Positions 44,137 through 55,193 of a DNA stretch of 64,000 nucleotides are shown piece after piece. Below the pieces are notes generated by a model. The model searched no databases. It had not been told where the DNA came from and worked only from the letters and a program-made list of their open reading frames with translations. The stretch covers positions 50,850,798 through 50,914,797 of the forward strand of contig CM055099.1 in assembly GCA_029204225.1 (NCBI GenBank), read 5' to 3'. Source of the stretch: Diphasiastrum complanatum. Taxonomy: Eukaryota; Streptophyta; Lycopodiopsida; Lycopodiales; Lycopodiaceae. How positions within the stretch are numbered: position 1 is the stretch's first letter; each line of letters begins with the position of its first letter. The translations under genes and the position numbers were made by a program.

Positions 44137-44883
44137 TGGCTGCGTCCTAGCTGGGCCATCGTAAACCTCTTTAGATTATAGCATGTGTTCTTCAGGTTCA
44201 TGATGTGCTTTAGGTAACATGGTAACCACATCATCCAGTGTATAACGTTTAAAATGCTCTGGCATATCATGTTGGACTACATTTGCTTGTTCTTTTTCAA
44301 AAGGACTTGTCTTGGATCTTTGTTTAGTCTTCTTAGCAGGAATTGATCGTGGAGGTGATGACTTCCGGGATGATAAATCTTTCTTCTCAGGTGAAGACTT
44401 CCTAGAAGATGATGTCTTGCTGGAGATCTGACTTGAAGAATCATTCTTGACTTTTCCTTTGTCTTTATCCAATTGAGGTGGCACTTCCTTTAAATCAATC
44501 TTTTGAGGGGGATTTTCCCATTTCAGGACCGTATTATAATGTTGCTTTGCTTGTTTCTTCATCATCAAACCTGTCATCCTGTCTCCCTTCAATATAACTG
44601 CTTTGGACGATTTGATTGTTGGTTCATCAGGAACATTACGCACTCCAAATCTGGTCGGATACATATGATGTAGAATCTGTTCATCCGTAAGTTTTGCATT
44701 GCCATCATAAGTTAAGACATGGCTCATTGGTATGAGATCATCCTCAATTGGATCTGGTATAGGTTCCGTTGATATCCAGACTACATTCAGTACATTTAGT
44801 GGAAACGTGATTGGCGTATCCAAAGTTCGATCTAACAAGGAAATCTCGCTCATCTCTGATTGAATATCTTGTTGACACATATA
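44137..44883 (-). pseudogene. M1 protease-RT connector
   Basis: The 234-codon frame 44176-44880 starts CQQDIQSEMSEISLLDRTLD and contains IPMSHVLTYDGNAKLTDEQI, a Lys/Ser-rich section with a duplicated SSRKSSP unit, and FKRYTLDDVVTMLPKAHHEP. It is similar to gypsy N 4836-5760, with an extra Ser/Lys repeat. It is a probably flexible spacer with no enzymatic motif. Confidence 0.7.
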
Positions 44884-46310
44884 TCATGCTGTACAATCAA
44901 TTGTTGCAAGAGCTTCATTCCAATTGACAGTATCCGTTTGAGAATTGTAGTGAACTCCCAATTTTTTCTCTGGTCGATCACAAGTGTGATCCGTTGTTGA
45001 TGAATCGTCATCCACTTTTTGAACCACTGGCTTGATAGTCCAAGTCGTAGAATCAATTTTAACTGCACGTTCACGATTTTCAAAAGTGATTTTGCTGATA
45101 CCCCAGTTATGAATTACTTGCGCAACTCGTAACCATGGACGTCCTAAGAGAACTCGGTAGACATTTGATGCTTCTGGTAAGTCCATCATGACAACTGTAC
45201 TCTTGCAATCCTGACAGGTATATCTTCCACCATTCCTCGTGGACGAACCGTCGTTTGATCAGCTAGCTTAATAGAAAAGGTAGCAGGCTTAGTCTTTCTA
45301 AGGCCCCATTTTGTACATAGCTTTGTAGAAATCAGGTTAACTCCTGAACCGCCGTCTATCACGGCTGCTTCTTCAGAAAATTGTCTATGTTGTATTAGCA
45401 GAGTGATATTCTTTTGTTCACTTTCCCAAGCTGCTCCAACATGTAGTACATCATTAGATTCTTCAAATCCAGCACAAAAGAGCGGCTCCTGATGGTCTTC
45501 TGATTCTTCTTGAGCTAACTTTTGCGCTAAGACTTCTTTTGCTTTTGGCACCAACTTTAAGGGCTCTCCCAATGAAATATTGATCTTGCTAGACAAAATA
45601 TTCATGAGTAATTCTGTATGGGGTGCTTCTGGTTCTGTCATCTTGAAGGGTTCTTCGTGATGATGTAATTGATCATTCATATCCGTACGTAAATTTCTTG
45701 GAGGCTGCAATGGTGAAGACCGAACTTCAGCTGTTACTTTAGCAGCTTCAAGTTCCTCTTCTTCTTGTAGATACTTAATCCACTGTCTCATATTCTGATA
45801 TCTTTGTTTTTCTACATTAAGATTTGGATAAACTTTTGATGTTGTTGGTGTATTATTCAATGATATAGAATCAGCAGGTACTGAATCCACTACTGGTTCT
45901 TTTTGCTTTTGTGCTCTGGTGACCACCATCAAGGGTGCACTTGGTTTATTATGAGCTACCGATCCTTGCTTGATTGTTATCAAATTTACAGGTGCTATAG
46001 CTGGTGGTGGCTTCGGTCTTGCTGGATAGTCTTTATAGCAATGCCCATATCCACAGTCACGACAGAATGGTACAAATTTTTCTTTATTTGGGCATTCTGC
46101 AGCTCTGTGATTTTCTCCACATGCAAAGCATCCAAGTGGTGCTCTGGCCCAATTTCTCGAAGCTTGTTGTTGAGCGACAACATAAATGGCATCCTGTTCT
46201 GAAGATCCACCTTCCTGATCATTACCATAGCTCCATTGCTCAGCACTTCCGTAAGGTTCTGGTTCCATCAAATTGGCAGGAGGAGCGGAGTGCTTTGGTG
46301 GGGCAGGCAA
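44884..46310 (-). pseudogene. M1 Gag end and protease
   Basis: The 374-codon frame (45186-46310) has the third and fourth zinc knuckles (CFACGENHRAAEC; CRDCGYGHCYKDY, last Cys lost), a variable linker, then the protease: AVIDGGSGVNLISTKLC, FSIKLADQTTVRPRGMVEDI. After a shift at about 45187, frame 44884-45189 gives DLPEASNVYRVLLGRPWLRV and VIHNWGISKITFENRERAVK. The active triplet is D-G-G, as in other members of this family. Confidence 0.85.
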
Positions 46311-47361
46311 GGCTAGACGCTCTGGGTATCCAAGAGTATATTGTCGTAGTCTTGCTGCTGGATTGCCTCCATACTGTGGATCTCAATATCCCATCTAGGC
46401 ATACCGTTGCTGAATCATCCAAGGGTTGAAGTTGTAAAAGGCAGTCTCATGGTCAGGTGAATTACACAAATGGCAAACACTGATTTCCATTGGTTTTTTC
46501 AATTGAAGACACTCGTTCATTGTGTGATTTCCTGTACAAATAGAACACCAGACATTTTCCTTGGTAGGAAAAGTCTTTGCAAACTTCTCAGGTTCCTTGT
46601 TTGCTTCTCCGTGAAAATTTTCCAATGCTTTGATCTTCTCATCAAATTGCAACTGCAACTTTTCCATCTGTTTCTGTTGGGTCTTCCCAAGTTTCTCAAA
46701 CTCATTGAGCATCATTTCTGCAGTAGCATTGGCATTCATTGATGCAATAGTGGTGGATGTCGTAGTAGTCTGTCCTATTGTATAAGGCAACATACTGACA
46801 TTTGGCTCATCATCTGAATCTTCATCCTCCTCCCGAATTGCATCGTCCATTGCAAAAGTGCGTACTCATTATGGCGTTTCAGTTCACGTCTGATCCGTTT
46901 AGGTAGACCTGACAAAAACCACATAATCATGGCATTTTCATTAATCAGTTCAGGCTCACATTCAGATCTAAGACGTTTCACGCTTTTGATGTAATCTCAA
47001 ATCATTTCCTGCTTTTCCATTTTAATTTTACTTAAAAGTAGAAAAGGGTCTTCCATTAACTTCCGCGGTTTGAACTGTGTGATAAGGGCTCGTTTAACAA
47101 CCTCCCAATCTGTACGCTCAGTTTCATCTTGGTTATAGTACCAATCTTGTGTTGCGTCTGTTAAGGCCATAGGAAACAACTTAAGTTTATCTTGAGGATA
47201 AATCTCACCATAGACCTCATAGGATTCAGCATAGATATGAAGAAATCAAACTGGATCTGTTAATCCATTATATTTGGGTAGATCCAATCGGGTGCTCTTC
47301 TAACAATAATTGGATTGACCTCCTGTGGAGCACCTCCAAGAGCAGCTCCAGGGGTAGCCAT
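46311..47361 (-). pseudogene. M1 Gag core and first two zinc knuckles
   Basis: The start is ATG at 47361 (MATPGAALGGAPQEVNPIIV), directly after the leader. The core has DATQDWYYNQDETERTDWEV, KRALITQFKPRKLMEDPF (Retrotrans_gag type) and LINENAMIMWFLSGLPKRI over three frames. Next come a glutamine-rich coiled stretch (EFEKLGKTQQKQMEKLQLQF) and knuckles CSICTGNHTMNEC and CHLCNSPDHETAFY (last Cys lost). Frame breaks lie near 47210, 46985 and 46850. Confidence 0.8.
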
Positions 47362-48575
47362 TTAGATCAAATTGATAATGTGATTGGATATAAATTTTTT
47401 CAAAAACTATCTCAAATTAGATCTGCTAGCTCTATTTTACTTTTCAAGAATCTGATTCTATATGATGAAAAACTACCCAAATTCGATCAATCAATACTTC
47501 TCAAAAATGATAAATCTCTCAGAGTCCAATTTAGAATATATCGGATCTGATCCAAATTTTGAAAGAGACTTGATCTGGAAAATCAAAAACTAAAAATAGG
47601 ACTAACGAAGGTTATCTAGGCGAAGGTTGTCTTGGCAAAGGCTCAACAGTGTTATTTTGGGATAAAAACTCTCTGAACACTTTTCTGGCAATTTCTTGGA
47701 AAATAACCTTTGCCCATTTTTCAGATGGAAGATTTGACACAGATAAAACTACGGACAACAGGACGAAGGTTTCTAACACAAGAAAATACAATTTTTGTGA
47801 TCTGGCGAGGGTAAAAATCAAGATTTTTTGTGATTTGATCAAGATAAGCCGAACTCAAAAATAGTATTTTATATAAATAGAATGTTCTAGAAACTCGACG
47901 AAGGCTCTGGCGAAGGATCAAGAGTAATACTGGTAATTTTGCAAAAAAGTGACTTTTTTGGCAAAAATATGACAATATGACAACTGATCCTCTGAAAACC
48001 TTTTGGTTTTTGGTATTATTCTTCGCCGACCTAGCAGTAGATAGACCTGAATCACATCTAAGCACAGTGAATTGGGCGAAGGTTTTTTTTTTGTCTTTTT
48101 TAGGATTTTGATAATTTTTGGTGTTTTTTGGTGGTTTTTCTGATGTTTCTGGAAATCTGCTGGGAATTAATCTTCGCCCTTCAAACTGAAGGTTCTGTAA
48201 ACAGAACCAAAGGTGTCTGCAACTCGAAAAAGTTTTCTTAAAAGAGGGTAAAAAGTTCTGGGCTCTGACGATGCTTTTTGCCTCTTCTTGACCAAATTTG
48301 ACAGATTTGACCAATTTTTGTTATTTTCTCTGATATCTCAGATCCAAATGGATCTTAAGATTAGTGATTAGAATAGCTTTTCCTGTTTAATAATCTGATT
48401 AGACTTCAAACAAGCAAATCCACTCAAAATCTAGCAAAATCAATCCCAAACTATCCCTACAATGCAGTTTTAACACTATTCATGCCACAACAAGATGCCT
48501 AATGCAAGCTAATCATCAGCCAAGCATGCTGCAAACTGAAAAATTGGCGTAGCTCCCCGACAACGGCACCAAAAT
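47362..48575 (-). other. M1 leader with CGAAGG motif array and primer site
   Basis: There is no ORF. GCGAAGGTT/CCTTCGCC-type words recur a dozen or so times between 47600 and 48260, in both orientations, giving potential hairpins. The primer site is at 48554-48571. It is similar to the C leader (61306-62380). Confidence 0.65.
48554..48571 (-). other. M1 primer binding site (tRNA-Asp type)
   Basis: The minus strand reads TGGTGCCGTTGTCGGGGA, four bases from the LTR end ACTACA. It matches the plant gypsy primer consensus TGGCGCCGTTGCCGGGGA except for two positions. Confidence 0.75.
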
Positions 48576-48621
48576 TGTAGTGGGTTTCTTTCCTTGCCTA
48601 ACCTGAATCCAAGATCTAGTC

Positions 48622-48626
48622 AATCT
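48622..48626. repeat. Target-site duplication of E2
   Basis: AATCT occurs here and at 53935-53939, exactly flanking the E2 LTR ends. Confidence 0.9.
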
Positions 48627-49457
48627 TGTGCAAAAAGTACAAAAAGGACCAAGAGTGGATCCTAATCTGATCCTCAAGAGGGATTGGTTGTCAGATTACT
48701 TGATCTATTAATCTACTTCAGATTAAGATCAATCTAGATCAATTCTAGACACAAAATCCTAACAAGAACAATCATTAATTGAAGGTAAGTGTACTTTATG
48801 GTTTCACACGTGTGAAACACTGTCTGAGTACGGACTCCAACCTAAAAATCAAGTACACATTAATAGAACCTCAAAACAATCAAAACAAATGTAGATAGAT
48901 GGAGAGAATCACTCAAAATTGCTTCCAAAACCAAGATTGGTGTCTCACATTGATTATGGCCAAATGTGGCTCTAGATATACAATAAGTGGGAGCTCGTGG
49001 TACTGATCATCCCTTTTATCCCACATGTGTGAAGGTGCTTTGTCATATGATGATTCATCATGCAAAACTGACACTTGGACAAAACCTTCTATTTTGAGCA
49101 CTTTTGGCCCATTTTCCTTCTATATGGAGATCTACTTGAAAATCTTCTAGAAGTCAAAATTCGTCTACTTCAGCTTATTCCACACATGTGAGCTGTCCTC
49201 TACACATGGGATGTGACACCTAACCAAAGGATGTGCCTCATGCAAGCAATAGACTGATGCCATGTGTCATATGTCTAGAAAACTAGTTTTTGGCCTTTTT
49301 AGCCACTAGAACTTGAATTAAATCATATGTACAACCTATATGATTATGGTACATGACAAGTACACTATTTTTACACGTGGGAACAAGCTCACACATGTGT
49401 GTTTATCTATATACAAGATTTTTGGCCTCTACCAAGCTTATTTTTGCATTTTTCACA
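48627..49457 (-). repeat. E2 3' LTR (831 bp)
   Basis: It is dense in CACGTG- and CATGTG-centred palindromes (48801-48818, and around 49022, 49182, 49373 and 49392). The 5' LTR lacks two short segments present here (near 48818-48828 and 48878-48916). Confidence 0.9.
48801..48818. promoter_or_regulatory. 18-bp G-box palindrome in E2 3' LTR
   Basis: GTTTCACACGTGTGAAAC is perfectly palindromic with a CACGTG core. It is also at 53327-53344 and, as 16 bp, at 3837-3852 in E1. A bZIP/bHLH binding role is inferred from the core only. Confidence 0.55.
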
Positions 49458-49774
49458 CTCCTCCTCAAAAAATCTAGCTTGGTAAATCTAGCTTGATGGA
49501 AAACATGATGATCTTGAACTTGACTCCATGGGCTGAATTGGCCTTTGCTGGCTCAAAAGGTGTGAAGATCAGCCAATGAGCTTGATGTTGATCTAAAATC
49601 ACCATATCCATGATAGTGCTTCTTTGATGTTGACATCTTTGATGAGCTTGAGAGATTTGCACCATCCTAGCACCTCCAAAATTGATCCCTTCCAAATTTC
49701 ATGTAGATGCTTGACCTTGAGGCTTGCTCCTTCTTCATGTGCATGCTCCTCCATGAGAAAAAAAGATTTCTTTT

Positions 49775-51550
49775 TTATTTGATAGGATCACAAAGATCTA
49801 ACATCATGTTACCATGATCTAGAGAATTAGACTCATCCAAATTGGCAAGACTATGCATGCTATAATAACAAAGTGTTTGCATCATATGTTCATACCATTT
49901 TACCATGCTAATCTTAGATCCAATGAGGCTAAATACTTCATTATGGAGATAAGTGTCTTTATAAGATGATTCACTTACTCTCATAAAGAGTTTACAATTT
50001 GCCTCAATACAAATTTTCAAACTATGAGTGAACAAATCACTTTTGCTCTTACATGACTCAAGAGCATACATTTGATGAAATAACCATTTGCTTTCTAATT
50101 GATTTAAAATCAATTTTAACCTTTTAAGAACATCATCTATGTTCTCAAGAGATACTTCACACTCAACTAGTATGGCTTTACTCTGATTTTGAGATGCAAT
50201 GATCTCACTAAAGCAAATTAGTTTATCAAATGACTTAGGAGAAGTAAGTATGAGATGTATACCACATGAGGTATGCTCCTCTTTCCCTTGAAATGTGAGC
50301 CACATGGACTCAACCATGTTTCTTGAGATTCTTTTTGGAATCACAACTTGAGAAGGTCTCTCCTCCTCAATCCTTGACATACTTGAACCTTGAGAAGGAC
50401 TCTCCTTCTCAATCCTTGGCACACTTGAACCTTGAGATGACTCCTTAAGATCGTTTTCATGATGCTCCTTTTCGATGGAAATCCGAGACCTCCATGTCTC
50501 ATAATGATCACAACAATCATGACCATTCAATATGCACTTCCTATGATTATCAAGATTACTTATGCTAGAAACATAAGTCCAAAAATCACCACAACTTGGC
50601 ATGATTTTCCCAATATTGAAATCAAAAGGTATTTCCATCTCAATAAGGCTAACTACTTGCTTATGGATATAAGTGTCCACTTTGGAAGCTTCACTTAATC
50701 TCATAAGAAGTTTACAACTTGCCTTTAGAGTTGAAAACATACAATTTTCATCTTTATGAATGAACACATCATTCATGATCTTATTGAAACCAAAAGATCC
50801 TACATTATGAAGATATTTCCATTTCCTTGACTTCATAACTAATGTAAGCTTACAAGGAAAACATATTTTGCTATCTTTTAAGGCATCACACTCAAGTAGT
50901 ATTGCCTTAATCCACCTTTGAGATACAAAAATCTCTTCAAAGCAAAATGGTTCTTCATAAGTTGACATGAGAGCATAAATGAAACTATTTTCATTTTGTG
51001 ATTGCTCCTTATTCTTGATTGATTTCTCTTGGATAATAACAATAAGTTTGAACTTGTCCAAAGTTCCAAGCAAAATACTTTCGAAGGACATAAAATAGAT
51101 CCAAGTTACTTTCATGAAAGTGAGATCTATCTTTGCATCTTGAACCAAACAATGCACTTCCAAATGAAAAATTTCAAAAGATTTGACATCTGTTGTGATG
51201 GACTCTTGAAGACAAATCTTGCAAGTCCTTGTGAGACTCCAAGCCTCATTCACCTTTCCACAAAGGAAACACCTTTCCTTGGACTTGTCCTTCTTGTATT
51301 TGCATTTTGAACTTGAAGCTCCATCCTTTACCTCAGCCCCCTTGCTTTGGTTCTCCTTGGATGGATTGGTCTTCTTTTTGTAGCATCTTGAGAAAAAATA
51401 TTCTCCCTTGCCACAAAGGTTGCACTCAGGATCCTTTCTTTCCTTCAATAGGATGCCACCTATTGATGTCATGTGAATAAAAACCTGTGATACGATTCTA
51501 CAAATGTAAATTGTGACTTTCAAGAGACTATATTTGAACATCTTCAACAA
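49775..51550 (-). CDS. E2 ORF: zinc-knuckle remnant plus duplicated domain of unknown function (591 aa)
   Basis: Residues 43-56 are a degenerate knuckle (CNLCGKGEYFFSRC, the His replaced by Tyr). Residues 94-113 contain CFLCGK and two more Cys pairs. No UBN2 domain is left. Residues about 190-309 and about 433-550 are two diverged copies of one block: both have SQxxxKAILxEC, a Lys-Leu stretch, KW, DxFxH, a central CKLxMRxSExSxxDTYxH and SLI. Between them lies a short tandem repeat (SSQGSSVPRIEKESPSQGSS). The frame is intact and ends before the polypurine tract. It could be an evolved accessory protein; nothing recognisable suggests an enzyme. Start choice is uncertain because upstream sequence is degraded. 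Confidence 0.6.
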   Translation of the reverse strand: MLKMFKYSLLKVTIYICRIVSQVFIHMTSIGGILLKERKDPECNLCGKGEYFFSRCYKKKTNPSKENQSKGAEVKDGASSSKCKYKKDKSKERCFLCGKVNEAWSLTRTCKICLQESITTDVKSFEIFHLEVHCLVQDAKIDLTFMKVTWIYFMSFESILLGTLDKFKLIVIIQEKSIKNKEQSQNENSFIYALMSTYEEPFCFEEIFVSQRWIKAILLECDALKDSKICFPCKLTLVMKSRKWKYLHNVGSFGFNKIMNDVFIHKDENCMFSTLKASCKLLMRLSEASKVDTYIHKQVVSLIEMEIPFDFNIGKIMPSCGDFWTYVSSISNLDNHRKCILNGHDCCDHYETWRSRISIEKEHHENDLKESSQGSSVPRIEKESPSQGSSMSRIEEERPSQVVIPKRISRNMVESMWLTFQGKEEHTSCGIHLILTSPKSFDKLICFSEIIASQNQSKAILVECEVSLENIDDVLKRLKLILNQLESKWLFHQMYALESCKSKSDLFTHSLKICIEANCKLFMRVSESSYKDTYLHNEVFSLIGSKISMVKWYEHMMQTLCYYSMHSLANLDESNSLDHGNMMLDLCDPIK

Positions 51551-53139
51551 TCTAGAAGGATCTACAAAAGATCTAGCTCACAAACCTAAGAATCAATCTT
51601 CACAGTAATGACTAGTCAATTGGAAACTTTGCTTTGATCACTAAGACAAAAGCACACAATCTTTGAATCAAATCACTAAAGAAATCAGATCCAATCTCCT
51701 ATTGGACTCATCAAATACGAATGACTCTTCCTTTTGAAAGTTGAAATGGATATGAAAAAGATTTGACACCTAGATTTTCCTTTTCACTTGACTAGTTCTC
51801 TCAACACTTGAGATTCTTGAACAAAAGATGGGTTTTGTTTCAAATACATGAAAATCAAACTTAATCACTTCTTTTGGACTCACTCTTGACCCAAATAATC
51901 TCACACTTGAGATTTAGAATGAATTTGATTTGATTTGACAACAAACTATACCACCAAATTTTCACAAAGCTTAAAATATTAGACAACTAGAGATTCACAA
52001 AGATCTCAACCATGCATGAATACTCAGATATGGACTCCTCCTCATTATAGACATCCAATGGGATCTCAAATTGACCCTCACACTCTCACAAAGTAAGTTG
52101 AATAGAACTAATTTGAGCTTCATACATACTATGTCAATTTTTGCTCAATAAATTGATTCAATCACCCCTATTGGATTCCACCAATTACTCTACCTTTAGA
52201 GACTTGGAATGAAATTCAAAATCAAAAGTTGTGATTTTTCTCACTAAGATATTGTGCTTCAAAGAGCTAATGCCACTTAGAAAGATTTGATCACCTAGGA
52301 AGAGACAAACTCTCCACCAATAACAACACATAATGAGCTTCTAGATCTTGCCCTCTACAAAGGAAGGAACTCTTAGAAAATTGGATCTCTCTCTACACAT
52401 TTGCCATACATAGACACCTTAATGAATCTTTTCAGACCTTGAAATCACTCAAACAAATTGAGTAGGGTTGAACTATGTGACTTGGATCTCAATCTCTTTT
52501 CTAGAACTCTCTATTGAAGCCAATCTATGTCAAATTCTACAAAAGACCTGCATAGATGCTCTATATGCACTAGAAACTCTCAAAGGTTTCACTTGGAGGA
52601 CAGATCCAAAGATGTTTTCTAGCAAATTGATGCTTCTGAACTCGACCCTATCACTCTTGAACAAATCTAGAGTGATGGTACAATGGATTTCAACCTCTCA
52701 CCTTGCATATCACTCCTTAATCTATGATTTTTAGCAAAATCTCTCTTAACTTCAACATACACTCAAAAAATCAGAGAAGATCAATTAATGCACCTATTTC
52801 AAGCTTCAATTTTAATTTTTTGGCTGATCCAATCCAAGAACTAATCAAAGGATTAGATTTACTATAGAAAATGCTTGATTTTGCACCAAAAATCACTCAA
52901 ATTGGGTATGTGAGTCAAATTCTACAAATTTTTGAAATGTCTCAGCCAAAACCGGAGCTGTACAGCCTCACACGTGTTAAAAGGGTTCCTACAGCCCACA
53001 ACAAGATCTGGACCAAGAATTTTGAGGATAACTATCAAATCCAACTCGCTACACAAAATTTGAATAGTTTCCAAAAAACTACTAATTTTGGCTTTGGTTT
53101 GAATTAACCCTATTAATTTCAACCAAACCTCTTGTACTA
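51551..53139 (-). other. E2 leader, no ORF recognised
   Basis: AT-rich sequence between the primer site and the ORF start. It has repeated ATTTGATTTGA/CACTTGAGATT-like words and no convincing frame on the minus strand. The gag N-terminus expected here seems lost. Confidence 0.5.
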
Positions 53140-53152
53140 GGCTCTGATACCA
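53140..53152 (-). other. E2 primer binding site (initiator tRNA-Met type)
   Basis: The minus strand reads TGGTATCAGAGCC immediately after the 5' LTR end GCACA. Confidence 0.9.
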
Positions 53153-53934
53153 TGTGCAAAAAGTACAAAAAGGACCAAGAGTGGATCCTAATCTGATCCT
53201 CATGAGGGATTGGTTGTCAGATTACTTGATCTATTAATCTACTTCATATTAAGATCAATCTAGATCAATAATAGACACAAAATCCTAACAAGAACAATCA
53301 TTAATTGAAGCTAAGTGTACTTTATGGTTTCACACGTGTGAAACATTGGACTCCAACCTAAAAATCAAGTACACATTGATAGAACCTCAAAACAATTGCT
53401 TCCAAAACCAAGATTGGCGTCTCACATTGATTATGGCCAAATGTGGCTCTATATATACAATAAGTGAGAGCTCGTGGTACTGATCATCCCTTTTATCCCA
53501 CATGTGTGAAGGTGCTTTGTCATATGATGATTCATCATGCAAAACTGACACTTGGACAAAACCTTCTATTTTGAGCACTTTTGGCCCATTTTTCTTCTAT
53601 ATGGAGATCTACTTGAAAATCTTCTAGAAGTCAAAATTCGTCTACTTCAGCTTATTCCACACATGTGAGCTGTCCTCTACACATGGGATGTGACACCTAA
53701 CCAAAGGATGTGCCTCATGCAAGCAATAGACTGATGCCATGTGTCATATGTCTAGAAAACTAGTTTTTGGCCTTTTTAGCCACTAGAACTTGAATTAAAT
53801 CATATGTACAACCTATATGATTATGGTACATGACAAGTACACTATTTTCACACGTGGGAACAAGCTCACACATGTGTGTTTATCTATATACAAGATTTTT
53901 GGCCTCTACCAAGCTTATTTTTGCATTTTTCACA
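53153..53934 (-). repeat. E2 5' LTR (782 bp)
   Basis: It matches the 3' LTR apart from two short deletions and scattered changes. A minus-strand TATATAT stretch at about 53450-53458 is intact here but altered in the 3' LTR. It carries the 18-bp palindrome at 53327-53344. Confidence 0.9.
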
Positions 53935-54638
53935 AATCTAGCATCAAAGAGACGGAGTTAGTTGTCACGTGTAGGTTAGTTCTCATGAGAGCGATAGTAT
54001 AGTTCAGATTTCAACATGAATGGAGGATCTAACACTAAGCATTAACACTACATCCATTAACCCTACTTCCATTAACCCTAGATCCACAACAATGATAGAA
54101 ACTTACTCTTCTCTCTCTCCTTTTCTCTCTCACCAAAGCATAAGAAATAACAATCCCAATAATGATCAAATCTAACAATTAGCAAAATCCAAAAAAATCA
54201 TTAGAAATGGAGGAAAAGAAAGGAAGAGCAAGGACATTCATCAATCCATTTCTAAAGAGAACCAATCAGCTTTATTGAAATGAGAAAATGAACATGAGGA
54301 GCAACTCGAGTTGGTCCCTTTTTATAGTAGAGAGAAGGACCTTGGCCTCTGAATCCTATTGGTCCAGTCTTGCCTCTCTTTTTATTCAAATTTAAAAAAG
54401 TGTGGGAACCATCAAAATTGGAGGGAAACCCAACTTTATTCACTAACTTGACATTTAGGCCCTGCGACATTAAAAGTCCAGCAGAAAGGCCTAAAGTCCT
54501 TTTATTGACTTTCTAATTAATCAATCAAATAACTATGTGATCATTGGGTTGGACTTACACACACAGGGTGCCAAATCCCTCTCACTTATTAATTAGGGTT
54601 AGGGTTGCCTAGGGATCCGCAAACCCTCCAACAAATAC

Positions 54639-55193
54639 CAATCCCCACGACAATAGTTTGTTGTTAACCAACCTACCCCACAAAACGTTGTCCATTATCT
54701 TGATCCGAATACCATCGATCCGGCCACCTACTATGTGGAAGACAATACTCAACCACAGTACTCTATTGACACGGTTGTTTATTATACCTATGATTCTAAT
54801 GCTCAACTAGTGGATTCCAATGCCCTCTGTGCAGGTAAACATCCTAGTATTCGTTGCCCATATAAACTCCGCTTTCTCCCAGCTTGTGAAAACTGTGGTA
54901 TTGAACATCACGTGAAGGATTGCCCATCCCGATCTAAGTTAGCCGCTCCTATCTGTTTAGTACAAGTAGAAACCTTACCAATCGAAACACATCCTGCTTG
55001 GGTCTTAACTCGGGCACAAACCCAACGCCAAGCCCCTACACTTGCACCCAGCAAAACTCAACCACAAGCTGTTCCTCCAAGTGATGATTCAACCCCGATA
55101 GTTTACCCTCACTCATTTGAAGAAATTCGGCTGCATCATGAGTATCGCCAGCAAATCCGCAATGCCAACCAACAATCTTCCTCTTCCCATTAA
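54639..55193 (+). pseudogene. Gypsy D: Gag C-terminal part
   Basis: This continues the D frame from 24627 after the M1 insertion, with one TAG near 54651. It has a Tyr/Asn/Pro-rich stretch, a degenerate CAGKHPSIRC pair and the knuckle CENCGIEHHVKDC, then a Pro/Gln-rich tail. It corresponds to the third and fourth knuckles of the M1/N family. Confidence 0.8.

Larger units (their letters stand above)
48627..53934 (-). mobile_element. E2: complete non-autonomous copia-like element
   Basis: 5308 bp. On the minus strand the LTRs begin TGTGAAAAATGC and end CTTTTTGCACA. The 5' LTR is 53153-53934, the primer site TGGTATCAGAGCC is 53140-53152, one ORF lies at 49775-51550, the polypurine tract (TTTTTTGAGGAGGAG) is 49458-49472 and the 3' LTR is 48627-49457. 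A 5-bp TSD AATCT flanks it. Only a gag-like remnant plus unknown sequence is encoded; there is no protease, integrase or RT. It is related in layout, LTR termini and palindrome to E1. Confidence 0.9.
24628..54633 (-). mobile_element. M1: gypsy element (with nested insertions) spanning 30 kb inside gypsy D
   Basis: In minus-strand order: 5' LTR (54633-53940 and 48626-48576, split by E2), tRNA-Asp-type primer site (48571-48554), leader, gag (from 47361), protease, RT, RNase H, integrase (to 41592), the R array (41591-26847), ORF X C-terminal part (26846-25059), a G-rich polypurine tract and a 3' LTR (25008-24628). LTR termini are TGTTGGAGGG...CTACA. A 5-bp TSD AATAC flanks it, and gypsy D continues in frame across it. 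Gag-pol frames are broken in many places. Whether ORF X is a true third ORF of M1 or entered by recombination is open. Confidence 0.85.
48576..54633 (-). repeat. M1 5' LTR, split by E2
   Basis: The parts 48576-48626 and 53940-54633 join into a 745-bp LTR matching LTR C (748 bp). Minus-strand ends are TGTTGGAGGG and CCCACTACA. The TATA (CTATAAAAAGGG, minus) is at about 54316-54327. Confidence 0.85.

Noticed and set aside
41592-47361. Integrated pararetrovirus instead of a gypsy element
   Set aside because: The order gag-protease-RT-RNase H-integrase, LTRs with TSD and a tRNA-Asp-type primer site are those of an LTR retrotransposon; no movement-protein or other viral signature was seen.
52468-52734. 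Plus-strand 88-codon ORF in the E2 leader
   Set aside because: It runs antisense to the element, has no homologue in the window and ordinary AT-rich composition.
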